Below are positions 40,303 to 52,700 of a stretch of DNA of 64,000 bases, in pieces; position 1 is the stretch's first letter; the number at the start of each line of letters is the position of its first letter. The notes below the pieces were generated by a model that did no database searches, was not told the DNA's origin, and worked only from the letters and a program-made list of their open reading frames with translations. The translations under genes and the position numbers were made by a program. The stretch covers positions 620,001 through 684,000 of the forward strand of contig JBCAMK010000019.1 in NCBI GenBank assembly GCA_038503065.1, given 5' to 3'. The stretch is from Paragyromitra xinjiangensis (Eukaryota > Ascomycota > Pezizomycetes > Pezizales > Discinaceae).

Positions 40303-41557
40303 TTTTAGGTGATTAAGGATTTACCGGGGGGGATTTGGTGCTGCTGGTCGTGGGCGATGGGCGTAAATTGTCGTGGGCGAATGTTTGAAGTCTCTGGATG
40401 AGGAGTGTGGGGTGAGGTTGAGCTGTGTCGTTGTGTGTGGGTTGACTGTCTTGGCACAGGGTTGGCAGTCACAAACCCTGAAGCCTGGGTCAGACCACGT
40501 GATGAGACGGGCTTCATCAGCAACCCTTCATAGGTCCTCACTCGTCTCCTCTCTCCTAATGTCCTCAGCCGACCAGGTCAGTTAGAGCCAGATACCCGGC
40601 TCGTTTAAATCATTCTTAAAAGGTGTTGTCAAACCAGCGTGTATTTCCAGTTTTTTTCCTTTCCATCACCAATTTCCGCTAGTACCGTAAGCTCGCGTGA
40701 CAGATTACCGGATTAGGCCGCAACCTCCCACCAACCAGACTCCACCTCACAACCCCGTAATCCTTGCTGCTGCTGCCGGGGCAGAGACACGCCGATATGA
40801 AGCTGGGGAGATTGTCTCTTTCATGAGGCAAATTGTGTCTTGTGCCCTGAGACCGCAGCGGAACAGTCGGAACAACGACAAATACACCCGTGTTGGGGGC
40901 AAAGTATTGGGACCTGGCAAGAGCGTATTTGCTAATAGACGCCTGCTGGCTGTCCCAATATTATAAATCCGACACGGGCAGAGCTGGGGAGCTCTGGAGT
41001 GTCGGATTATGACGAGTTCCATACCGCAGATCGCAGTACTGGAACACCGCGTGTGACTTAGTCGAGCAAGATATCTCATACTAGGTATGGGTTGTTTTTG
41101 CTGTCAGCCCCAGCTGAGCGTGTGATTGCTGGCTGCTACCATAGGGGAACTCTACCAGAATTTCGTTTTGTGAGGAAGCTCAGTGGTATACATAGCTATG
41201 ATATCTCACAGTTCTGCTTATTATTTCACTTTCCTGCGTTAGACCGACAACAGCCACGGTTTAGAGAAGGCAGCGGAGGGCCTATAGGAAATGGGAAGAA
41301 GTCTACTAATCTTATAGGAGCTACAACCTGCTAATAAACGCGTCGAAGCTCTCTTCTTTAGTTAAGTTTCATGTGAAGACTTAGTCAGCCTCATAGGCTC
41401 TCATTCGTCTGTAGCAGCCTGGCTCTAGGACTTCACATAACGTCACTCGTGCCCATACCTCTTCTCATCCTAACTCCCCTCCATGCCCACTACCCGCAAC
41501 CGCAACCCCTTCTTCGCACATCAAAGATTCGCCCATCTCTGGGCTTCAGTTGCCACT
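40303..41557. other. Divergent region between RPS19 and the membrane-protein gene
   Basis: Holds the RPS19 promoter on the left and the promoter of the rightward gene. No coding frame was recognised. It contains the strong hairpin listed at 40966-41008. Confidence 0.5.
40966..41008. repeat. Perfect nested hairpin (10-base and 6-base arms)
   Basis: The outer arms AATCCGACAC (40966-40975) and GTGTCGGATT (40999-41008) are exact reverse complements. Inside, AGAGCT (40980-40985) and AGCTCT (40990-40995) pair round a GGGG loop. A short asymmetric internal loop separates the two stems. Not assigned to any gene. Confidence 0.85.
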
Positions 41558-42557
41558 ATGGCTCCGAGCGAGAGCACTCCTTTGCTTGGCTCAAGCGAGC
41601 TGATCACCCCGCAGAGCTTTGAAAATGATACTCATACAGCTACTATGTTGAGACGGAGCTCGGTCATGCTTAGTGAATTTGATGAGGACTTCCCCCCAGA
41701 GGGGTATATCTTTACGGAAGTCATCCAGTCACCGTTTGAGTGGTTCTCCAATAAGGGGGTTTTTGCTGTGAGGGTTGTGGTAGCTATCCTGATGTCTGCT
41801 GCGTTGGGAGGGTACTGGTGGTTGGAATATCGGAAGGGAGATGGTATGATTTTCTGGTTTCGGCTGGGGAATTTGGTATGGGCTGGGCAGACATTCTATA
41901 TGTGGCTTGTTGCAGTGAGTTCTCTTCTTATACCTCCTCTTATTAGGTCTTGTCCGAGTGAATCCAAAATTTAAAATAACTTTCTAATGTCCCCAGGTCT
42001 GGTCCCTCATCTGCATAGCCGGTGAACCCTCTCTTCCCTACACCAACCAAAATGATCACTCAAATTTTCGCGATCGTCTCCTCTCCACTCTTGCCCGCAG
42101 TCACATCCTCACGTTTTTCTTCCGGACTTTCTATACACTCATCACAACCCTCCCTTTTCCTACCACGCTCTTCTACCTCTTCGTCATACTCCCTAACCCG
42201 CAATCACCCGCGTACCCTACAGTACTTCCCGAGCTCGCCATCAACACCATACCCTCAGTAATTGCATTTTTTGAGATCTTTGTCTTCGCCTCAGTAGGCC
42301 CAGTTCCAGGTAGAAGGTGTACGTACCATCTTGAGCAGGGCGTTGTCGTTGTGCTGGTCGTGCTAGGATACTGTACATTGTGGGTGAAGCTATGGGAGAT
42401 AGCTAGTGGACAGAAAGGAGAGACGGACTGGAGGCTGCTTGGAGGGTGGAGGAAGGAAAGGGAGGTGGTGGCGGTGGAGATGGCATGTGTGATTGGTGCA
42501 TATTTTTATGCAATAGTGGAGTTTGTGCATTGTTGTAAATATTACTGTCTACTGTAG
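41558..42557 (+). CDS. Multi-pass membrane protein of unknown function
   Basis: Exons 41558-41914 and 41997-42557, joined in frame, give 305 residues; an in-frame ATG at 41483 would add 25. The later ATG has the better context and starts MAPSESTPLLG, an acidic dileucine-like sorting signal often seen in vacuolar or endosomal proteins. About five to seven hydrophobic segments follow, for example VFAVRVVVAILMSAALGGYW, ILTFFFRTFYTLITTL, VIAFFEIFVFASVG, VVVVLVVLGYC and VEMACVIGAYFYAIVEF. I do not recognise the family. A conserved-looking SPFEWFSNKG precedes the first helix. The intron has GTGAGT and CCCCAG ends. Confidence 0.75.
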
Positions 42558-43987
42558 ATGGTAGTAGTACTAGAGGGCGGATTAGAAGGGTTCCTGGCGT
42601 TTGGATTATTGGGGTTCATTGGAGTTTAGGGGGTGGTTGTTTCTAACGATACAGGATGGAGCCAGTGACTTGGCATACAGTAACACGAGCGACTAATAGA
42701 TAATGGATAAACTTTTATTACTTATGATAATCCTGTACAGCTGGTGCAGCGTTTCAAGCCATGTTTTATTTGGTGCTTAGCTGAGTTGGATATCTAGTGG
42801 TAATCAAACACTGAAAAAGGGGACAACCCACAAAAACCAACCATCGTGTGACCGACGCTTGAGTTATGATTGCTGTTAGGTATGAGTAACTCTTCTACTT
42901 TGATACTATGAAGTTCCACCAGCGGTATACATAGCAATTTGCTTAGCTCTACAGTTGTCACCATTTTAGGTGTCTACTTAATGTTTAGGTGATATTTATT
43001 TAGCGTAGCTTTCTAGAGGTGCGTACTTAGGTGTTCATTAAAAACTAAGGATGTTGTAACGAGCTATACCGCACCAAAATTATCCTAGAACGACTCAATC
43101 CATACTCTGCGAAATGGAGGGAATTGGCTTTTGGGCCAAATCTATTTGGTTGTGCATAGCTGTCTCGCTGTTGTAAAACCTTTGGCCGTGTCGCGATGAC
43201 TCTTGGTAGGGTGTTGTTTACTGCAGCATTTCCTATTATTTAGTGAGCTTGAAACTAAGCCCGTATATCCACCTCTTGTAGCAATAACCATACTGATCAA
43301 GAAAGCGTATACTCGGTACCATCGAGGAATATGTGCGTCACATAGTCCAATGCGGAATGCGATAAATCCCACTCTAGAAATAACAAAAGAGAAAACACGT
43401 CCTACAGCGACTTCATAAAAAATCACTCGTATAACACCTCGGCTCACAACAGCCGAAGACGTAAACAAACACGGATAATTTAGAGTTTTTTTTTTTTTGT
43501 TGCATTCATGCAGCAAGGATATATTGTTGAAACTGCGTGATGGATGCGCTGCATCGCGGCCGGGTATTTAATGGCGCACGCGTTTGTTGTGCGTATGTAG
43601 GTATGTCTGCATGTAATCTGGGGTAGGAAAATTAAAGGGGGTGATCGGTTGTGGGTTTTTAACCGTGATTTGAGGGGTGGGGGTGGGTTTGAGTCTGTGC
43701 GGTGGTGGATACGGGTTTGGTGGGGTGTGGTGATGTAAGTGTTGAGGCGGAGGTTGGATTACAGTTTACTTGGTGTTATTTTTTGGTTTGGAGGTTTAGA
43801 TTTTAGTTGTGCTGGGCTTAGTAAAAACGTCATAATATTCTTAATCATTTGTAGCTTAATACATAATTTCCTATCCCATGGACTTTTGAGATAACTCCTG
43901 TGCGCCTCATTTTTCCCAATCATTCGGAGAAATATAATACACGATAGATATACAAAACCAACGTTAACCCAAAAACTCCGTAGTCTC
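42558..43987. other. Convergent 3' flanks with no recognised gene
   Basis: About 1.4 kb between convergent genes. One frame of 124 codons on the minus strand (43142-43516) shows no domain, and I do not call it. G/T-rich sequence at 43640-43790. Confidence 0.45.
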
Positions 43988-44980
43988 TTAGTCTTCTCCC
44001 TCTGCCTCCTCTTCTTTCTTTCTCTCTTCCTCTCGCTCCTTCTTCCTGTCTAACTTCTTCCTCAATCCCTTCGCTGCGTTAAACACCCCATCTGTCCTCT
44101 TTCCGCAAATTGCACATCCTGGATTCTTCCTATACCGCCCAATAGCACAACTCTCGCAGAAATAATGCGAACATTTCGTTACGATTGGAAATTTGTAGTC
44201 TTTCTTGCAGATGACGCAGGCAAACGGAATATCCTTCAACTCCTTCCACTCATCGTCGTCGTCGTTATCCTCCTGATTTTTCGCCGCCTTGCCATTCTTT
44301 TGAGATATTTCCCAGTCTCGATCTAACTTCCATCCTTGCGCGTAGTCCTCACGTGCGTGCAGGAACTTACATGTATCTCCAAACCCACAGAACCCTGTTT
44401 GCTTGTAGTCTTTGCACACATCTGGAGCATAGTCTGTTATCGTGATACTACGGATGTTGGAGGGTGCTTTCATCGGGCCGACTGTGCGCGGGGGAGCGTT
44501 TTCAGACTTTTTGATAAAGTTGCCGTAGGAAGAGGCGCCCTTGTAGGTTCCGGAGATGCTTGGCACAGGCGGTTCATCATCGACAGATGAGGTGGCAGAT
44601 GTGAGTGGTTTTGAGGGAGCCTCATAGCCATTGATTTCGTTGTGCCAATTTGTCTTTGTGGCGTCATTGGCTGAGGTGAGGGTGCGACTATCGGAAGTGT
44701 AGGTTCGTGCTACGGGGAGTTCTTCTTTGGTGGGTTTTTGAACGAGGGATTCGCCAGTTACAGCAGCCTTTTTATTCAGATTGCGACGCTTCTTGAGGGG
44801 GCGTTTGGAGCCACCTTCGGCTTCAGAGCCTGAGGAGTAGTTGGACTCATCGGAGTCTGGTGGAGGGGGTGTGGCGGCTCGTTTTCGAATCGAGGATTTG
44901 GTTTTGGAGGAACGCTTGAAGAATGTTACAGGTGCGGAGGGAACGGATAGGGGCGTGTCTGTTGCTGGAGGAGAGCCCAT
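43988..44980 (-). CDS. CWC24: Pre-mRNA splicing factor with CCCH zinc finger and RING
   Basis: Acts in the spliceosome around the first catalytic step, protecting the 5' splice site; the orthologue is RNF113A in animals. A single exon of 330 residues. The N-terminal third is disordered, with basic patches (KRPLKKRRNLNKK) that could be a nuclear signal. The CCCH finger reads C-x8-C-x5-C-x3-H in DVCKDYKQTGFCGFGDTCKF followed by LHAREDYAQGWKLDRDWE, the family signature. The RING follows: CVICKKDYKFPIVTKCSHYF then CESC and CAIC. The C-terminus is a charged Lys/Glu helix. The order of the two zinc modules and their spacing fit CWC24 closely. Confidence 0.96.
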   Translation of the reverse strand: MGSPPATDTPLSVPSAPVTFFKRSSKTKSSIRKRAATPPPPDSDESNYSSGSEAEGGSKRPLKKRRNLNKKAAVTGESLVQKPTKEELPVARTYTSDSRTLTSANDATKTNWHNEINGYEAPSKPLTSATSSVDDEPPVPSISGTYKGASSYGNFIKKSENAPPRTVGPMKAPSNIRSITITDYAPDVCKDYKQTGFCGFGDTCKFLHAREDYAQGWKLDRDWEISQKNGKAAKNQEDNDDDDEWKELKDIPFACVICKKDYKFPIVTKCSHYFCESCAIGRYRKNPGCAICGKRTDGVFNAAKGLRKKLDRKKEREEERKKEEEAEGED

Positions 44981-46788
44981 TGTTGTTCAAGGAGTGTTTT
45001 GGGATGTAATTAGACTGTTGTGAATGAGTCGTTAATGTTGTTATTGTTATTGTTATTGTTATCGTTCGATATAGAGGTGATGGTTGGTGGATGATGGTGA
45101 TGGTAGAATTGGAAATCAAGCTTCGAATACGAGCTGGAACATCCTGATCTGCCGAAGTAAAAGCAGCGACGTGTTTTTACCAGTAGACACGTGCTTGTGC
45201 TTGTAGCCACAGCGTGGCTATTGTCGCCTTAGTCAATCAGACCCTGCATGAGCCACAGCGCCTATCGGGGCTAGATCTCTCAATAGAGACTGCCAGGCAT
45301 TATTGATAGGCTGGCTGAGGCTTCTGCTGTTTTGAACCTGACAGGGGCAGAGATGGAAGGCATCCCGTTTTGAACGAATCTCTCTCGTCAAAACAACCCC
45401 CAAAATCGGAGATCTCTCGTCTACCGTTCCCTTCCTTAAGGTCGTCTTGTGGATATCATATCATATCATATCTTGTCCCTCACTTTCCTTGAAGGTTTCC
45501 TTCAATTCCTTTCCTTAATAATATCCTCTCTTCCCTTGCCTTATTTCACCCACCCTTCGTTCCGTTCCTTCGCCCTCCACCCCCACCCTCCCTTCTCCCG
45601 TCCTTGCTACCCGCCGGGCATCTCCATACTCCACAATCTCACAGTTAGCACGGACGACTTCTCGTTTCGTTTCGTTTCCTTTTTTCTTTTCTTTTCTTTT
45701 CTTACGAGTTTCCTTATAATTGTTCTTACTACCACCCCTCCCCCGCCAATTCGGCCAGACGCGTGGGTTACGTACATCGTAGAGTAGGTAGCACAACACA
45801 ACAAAAGTAGCAGCAGCAACAAGCACGTACACAGCACACACGTGGATCTTTCTCACAAATCCGGTTGCGCGCTGTTGGTTTGCGAAACATATCTGGAGCG
45901 CGGCATCCTGTCGGGGACTCTCGCTGCGCTGCCATTCGCCAGAGCGCGTCAACGAACAACTGATCAAGCTACCCGCGGAGGGACGGAAACTGAGCACCCA
46001 GCGCCCAGCTCACATCCTACCCCCATCGGCTCTTCCCATCGCACGCCACCGAACGAAACGAAATTCAAATCCAATCCGAATCATCGACACACTGCATTGG
46101 TGACTGCTGCGCTGCCATCTACCCAGCCCAAACCCAACCAGCAGCCTGGCCAACAGGCCAGCAGAACCGCCAGCAGTCAGACAATTTGATACGGTACGTA
46201 GGTGGGTAATGGGAAAACGAATACATTTGTCCTTTCTGTCCTCCCCTCAGCCTTCCTCTTCACACACCTTTCCTCCCCGCAGAGAGGACAGCCTTTTCTT
46301 CTTTCTTTCCTTTTAACCTGAATACGTGGAAATTAACGGCTTAACCCTTCAGAGTTTGATAGTTCTGACATCATCAACGGTCGCATTCATTATATCTTTC
46401 GTAATTCACATCATTTAATACCTTTGCTGCTTCTTTCTTCACGAGGCACCATTGCTGGTGCTGCTGCATTGACGTCGTCGTCTGCCCACTAGCTCAGGGT
46501 CTTTTGACGTTAGCTTCCCCATCAAAAAGCGTGCTTTAGACTTCCAGGCACGGTTGAGAGAATCCTCTTTCTGACAAACGCTAGGGACTGATTTTCCTCC
46601 CATAATCCACGCCTGCCCCACCATCCGACCTTTCGTCGCTCTTTTTTGTTTTTCCCTTTCTTTTTGGTTGTTTATTTCTTCCCATTCTCTGCCTCCACGA
46701 TAGTTACTCGTGGATCCACTGATTATTACGAAAAAAAATAACGCCCACACTGGACGCTTGGTCGACGCCCTAAGTGGACCCAGTCGCG
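44981..46788. promoter_or_regulatory. Divergent upstream region of CWC24 and the NUM1-like gene
   Basis: About 1.8 kb between two start codons facing away from each other. It has several microsatellites: (TTATTG)n at about 45037-45062, (ATATC)n at about 45455-45472 and (TTTTC)n at about 45681-45702, plus long pyrimidine tracts that may be the NUM1 leader. Short frames here have no recognisable domain. Confidence 0.5.
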
Positions 46789-49700
46789 ATGGCTTCCGAG
46801 ATGGAGGACCCATTCACGACGCCCAACCGAAATACAAACTTCGATCCCGAGATGATGCTCTCGTTGCCGTCATCGTCACCAAACCAACTGAAGCGAACCT
46901 TAGAGGCACATCTACAAGAAGTGAACAAACGCATCGAGAATGCCGGGGTTTTGGGTCAGAAGCTTTTGGCTCAGCAGCAGGAGATTGAGGCCAACATCAA
47001 GGAGCTGGAAGAAGGCGGGGACACGGTCGATCCAGAGCTGAAAAAGAAGTTGGTGGATTTGGAGAAGGAGTACAATGAAGTTGGGAGGGAGGCTGCGAGA
47101 GCAGTCTTGACAAACAAGATTATGACGAGTGGCACATCGCCTTATGGGGCTGGGAATGTGGGTGTTTAACTGTTCCCCTCGTTTAAGGAAGCTTTCACTT
47201 CGCCACTTAGTTTGTTGCGAGGTGCGCGTATTGAGGCTCTGAAGCTGACTAGCTTGTTTTATAGCTTTCCGGCGGCACCGGCAGCAGCCCTTCTAGTATC
47301 CAGGCGCAAGGTTCCAACTCCCCTACAAAACTCTCGGTCCCTTCTCGGCATCAACGAAATCGGCCGTCACGTCAACATGATCTCGAATTCGCTGCCGAGC
47401 TCGGCCAAGGGCTTCTCGTTGAAGTTCGTAGACTCCAAGCCTTGCTAGCCGAGCGGGAAGAGACTCTCAAGATCATCCAGATCGACAAGGCCAGGCTAGA
47501 GCAGCAGGCCGAAGGTCTGGAAGTTCGGCTAAGGGCCTTGGACGAGAGCGAGCAGAAATACAAAGAGGAGAACTGGAACCTTGAGTTGCAGAACCAGGAG
47601 CTGGTTGGTCGGATAAAAGATCACGAATACGACAATGACAAATTGCAGGCCCTTATCCAACATGAAGCGAACGATAAAGATTTGCTGCTCAAGGATTTGG
47701 ACGAGCTGAAGAATCAGAATGAGAAGCTGTATGAGGATCTAGAGGCAGAGCACAAGCATCATGAGTTTGAGCTTGCTGCAACGAGGCGGAACTTGGCTAG
47801 CAACGAAACTGATCGACAAGCCTTGGAAAAGAAAGTTGAGGAGTTGAGAGTAGAGCTTGAGGAAAGCCATAACCAGAGCATACGGTTACGGTCTGCTCTT
47901 GAGAATAAGTCCGAGAATCAAGACAATGAAAATCTCTTCAACATGCAACCTGCTCAGACAACTCCAGAACACTCTCCACCACCTTCACCAACTAAGCCCA
48001 CTCCCAGACATACCCACCTAGAATCCGAAACCCTGCGGTCGAGTCTTCAGCATGCACACCGAATGATCGCCAACCTCAAGTCTAATGTTCACCGAGAAAA
48101 GACCGAAAAGTCAGAGCTTAGACGACTCTTGCAGGAGGCTAGAGATGAGCTTGAGACAGCAAGATTAAGAAGGGACAGTCTTGGTGGTCCACCGAGCAGC
48201 GCCGACAAGAGGCGTAAGGGCAAGCCTACATTCATGAAAGGCGGCCGTCCACCTATCTTCAAGACGACTCTTCTGGGTGGAGTTAGACATAGCAGGGACG
48301 AGGTCACTATGATTAACGATCGCCCCGTCGATGAGGAATGGGAAGAAGCTCCTGAGGATGAACCATCACCGACAAGGAGAACATTCCCCATTCTCACCGA
48401 GTACAAACTAAGCGCGCCCGATACGGACCCAGAAGACGCAGCATTCGAGTCGGCCTTTGAGACTGCCAACGAGGCTGCTGGCGATAAGGACACCACGGAT
48501 GCGTTTGAAACCGCCAACGAGCAAGATGGTACAGCCACTGAGACGGAGGCTTACAGGACTGGTAATGAGAGCCCTACAAATGACTATCCAACCTCAGCAG
48601 ACGACATGACGGAAACCGAGGGAGGAGCCCTTCTCAAGGTTATTCAGAAGAAGTCTTCGCGAGCGTCATCATTCGGCCGCCAAGTCCGTCCTTTCAAGAT
48701 GCGCCATCGGGACAGTGTAGCTTCTACTGCATCTACCGAAGACGAATCAGATGGAAACTACCACTATGGTTATGATATGGACGGCGACGAGATGGCAAGG
48801 GAAAGCCGTCACGACAGACACGACACGTTCATGACACCCATCGCAGTCAGCAACCAACGTCTCAAGCTTAGGATTAATAGAGCAAGGAGCAGAGGGTCAC
48901 GGATGACTTCCCAGGGTAGTTTCAGTAGCCGGGATAGGCCTTTCTCAGCGGACTCAAGTCCGGGCGGTGGCAGCGGCCAACGCAGTTCTTCGTCGGCTAG
49001 CCTAAACCAGAAACTGCATACACCCGGAGAGCGGAAGAGTTTGTTTGCGGAGTTGGAAGGTGGCGTATTGGATCTTGATGGTGAGGAAGGAGAGGATGAT
49101 GAAGGTGAGGGAGAGACTGAGGAGGAAGAAGAGATGCCAACAACTCCAACAAAGAACGTCATGCCACTTGTGCCGTTTATGCCTATTAAGGCCGAAATGG
49201 TCGATAGTGGAGTTATGACGGACGAGATCATTGAGTACCCAGAACTGGAACGTACTCGAAGCTTCTTGGGGGTTGGTGTACTTGGGCGACCAGGAACCTC
49301 ACACTCCGCATTCTCAGCGGCTACGATTGAGGAACGAACAAGCACTACAGATGTTGGAACCCAGTCAGAACGAGAAATCAAACCAGAGTTCATCGAGAAT
49401 GGAACTCAATTTGACCCGGCACTCGAGGCCGTTCCTACGCTAATGGCTGGGGTGGAAGAGGAGCGCGAGCCCAAGAAGAAGGGTAGAGGTGTTCTTCCTA
49501 TCCCTCTTCCTCTTCCAATTCCTATTCCATTTGGCCGCTCTTCTGCACCAGACCTCAGCAAAGAACTTCGCTTTGCAGAGGAGAGCCGGAAGGTCGCAGA
49601 GGAAACCGCCCGCCAAGCCGAGGTCGACCGTAGGGCAGCAGCAACAACCGCACTCGTGGCTGAAGAGAGCCGAAAGGTTGCAGAAGCAGCAGCCGTCAAG

Positions 49701-52700
49701 AGTGCCCTTGACCTCGCTACAGCAAGCCAAGAACTCACCGCGTTGAAACCCGCAATTACCACCCTCGAGGTTGAGATTCAGAATCTCAAGAACGAGCGCG
49801 CGGCGCTCCAGGAGAAGGCAGGCGCGCAAGTGGAGGAACTCGACACGTTGAAGCCGAAGCTCATAGTTTTGGAGAAGGAGATTGAGGCTTTGACGGTTGA
49901 GCGGGCGAACTTGCAGGAGAAGGTCGGAGCCCACGAAGAGAAGGTCGTTGTGTTAGAACCTAGAGTTATCGCGTTAGAGAAGGAGATCGAGAACTTGACG
50001 ACCGAACGAGCGACACTGCAAGAGAAGGCAGGAGCGCACGAGGAGGAAGTTATTGTACTCAAGCCCCAGATTGCCGCGCTCGAGAAGGAACTCGTGGATC
50101 TCAAAGAGGAGAGGGCAATTCTAGCGGAGAAGGCAGTAGCCCATGACGAGCTCATCGTAGTGAAGCCGAGGATAGCAATACTGGAGAAAGAGGTAGAGAA
50201 TCTCGCGATTGAGCGTGCAGCCCTGCAGGAGAAGGCCGGCGCACACGAGGAGGAGGTTGTCGTCGTTCTGAAACCGAAGGTCGTTGCGCTCGAGCAAGAG
50301 ATTCTGAGTCTGAAGGATGAGAGAGCAGCTTTGCAGGAGAAGACAGGGTCCCAGGAGAGAGAAGTCGATGTTGTGTTAAAGCCGAGGATTGCCGTTCTCG
50401 AGCAGGAGATCGGGGCTTTGGTGGTCGAGCGTACGAGTCTGCGGGAGAAAACGGAGGCCCAGGAGAAGGAAGTTGGCGATGTGCTAAAGCCTAAGATTGC
50501 CGTGCTCGAGAAGGAGATCGAGGCTTTGGTGGCCGAGCGCACGAGCCTGCAGCAGAAGACGGAGGCCCAAGAGAAAGAGACTGACGTTGTGCTAAAGCCG
50601 AAGATTATCGCCCTCGAAGAGCAAATAGGGGCTTTGGTTGTCGAACGCGCGAATCTGCAGGAGAAGACTGAGGCCCAGGAGAAGGAAGCCGATGTTGTGC
50701 TGAAGCCAAAGATTGTCGTCCTCGAAAAGCAAATCGAGAATCTCGCGATTGAGCACACGAATCTGCAAGAGAAGGCAGAGGCTCGTGAGAAGGAGGTCGA
50801 TGTTGTTCTGAAGCCGAAGATTATTGTCCTCGAAAAGCAAATCGAAAATCTCTCAATCGAGCATGCGGATCTGCAGGAGAAAGCGGGAGCTCACGAGAAG
50901 GAAGTCACTGTGCTACGGCCGAAGGTTATTGCGCTCGAGAGTGAGGTTGATGTGCTGAAGCCAAAGATTGTCGGGCTGGAGAAGGAAATTGAAGTTTTGA
51001 CGATCGAGCGGGCGAGTTTACAAGAAAAGACAAGCGCACAAGAGGTGAAAGAAACCACCGTTCTGCAGCCGAAGATCGTTGCGCTGGAGCAGGATATCGA
51101 AGCTTTGACCATTGAGCGGACCAATCTACAGGAGAAGGCAGGAGCACAAGAAAGGAGAGAAATCACCGTGCTACAGCCGAAGATCCTCGCACTCGAGAAG
51201 GAAATCCTAGATCTCAAAGAGGAGCGGGCGATCTTACAGGTACTGGCTGGAGCGCATGAAGAAGTCGACGTGTTGAAGCCGAGGATTGTGGTGTTGGAGA
51301 AGGAAGTTGAGAGCTTGAAAGCTGTGCGAGACGGTCTGCAGGAGAATGTTAGAGCTCATGAGGAAGAAGCTGTTGTTGTATTGAAGCCGAGGATCGTAGC
51401 GTTGGAGAAAGAGTTGGAGGGCCTGAGAGTTGAGCGAGATGGCTTGCATGAGAAGGCGGGGGCACATGAAGAGGAAATTGTTGTTATTTTGAGGCCGAAG
51501 GTTGCAGTGTTGGAGAAGGAGATTCAGGGCCTCACAGACGATCGAGCGATCTTGCAGGAGAAGACTGCGTCGCATGAGGGAGAACTCGCCGTGTTGAAGC
51601 CGAAAATCGTTACGCTAGAGGAGGAAGTTGAGAACCTAAGAGCCGAGCGGGATGATCTACATGAAAAGGCGGGAGCACACGAAGAGGTCATCGTTGCGCT
51701 AAAACCAAGAGTCGTTGCGCTTGTGGAGGAAGTTGAAAGCCTGAAGGTTGAGCGAAGTGCCCTGCAAACCAAGGCAGGTGCACAGGAAGAAGAAGTCCTC
51801 ACATTAAAGCCTAGGATTGTGGCTCTCGAGAAGGCTATTGAGACCTTGACGGCTGAGCGAGCGATGTTACAAGAAAAGGCAGGAGCGCACGAGGAAGAAG
51901 TCAACGTGCTCAAGCCAAGGATCGTAGCACTCGAGAGCGATATTGGAAACCTCGAAAATGAACGTACAGTCTTAGCAGAGAAGGCCGTAGCGTATGATGA
52001 ACTCATTGTGGTAAAGCCAAGGATCGCAGCACTCGAGACTGAGGTTGAGAATCTCAAGGACGAGCGTGCAATTCTCGCAGAGAAGGCTGTGGCACATGAC
52101 GAACTCATCGTGGTAAAGCCAAAGATCGCAGCACTCGAGACCGAGATCGAGAACCTCAAGGACGAGCGTGCAATCCTCGCGAAGAAGGCTGTGGCGCACG
52201 ATGAACTTATCGTGGTAAAGCCAAGGATCATAGCACTCGAGGCCGAGATCAAAAACCTTAAGGACGAGCGTGCAATCCTCGCAGAGAAGGCTGTGGCGCA
52301 CGATGAACTCATTGTGGTAAAGCCAAGGATCATAGCACTCGAGACCGAGATCGAAAACCTTAAGGACGAGCGTGCAATCCTCGCAGAGAAGGCTGTGGCA
52401 CACGGTGAACTCATCGTGGTAAAGCCAAAGATCGCAGCACTCGAGACCGAGATCGAGAACCTTAAGGACGAGCGTGCGATCCTCGCAGAGAAGGCCGCGG
52501 CACACGGTGAACTCATTGTGGTGAAGCCAAAGATCGCAGCACTCGAGACCGAGATTGAGAACCTCAAGGACGAGCGTGTAATCCTCGCAGAGAAGGCTGT
52601 GGCGCATGACGAACTTGCTGTGGTGAAGCCAAGGATGGTGTTTCTGGAAAAGGAATTGGAGGATCTGAAGGCTGAGCGAGAGGGTTTGCGTGGAAAGGCA

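Noticed and set aside
43142..43516. 124-codon frame on the minus strand
   Set aside because: No recognisable domain; composition looks like noncoding DNA between convergent genes.
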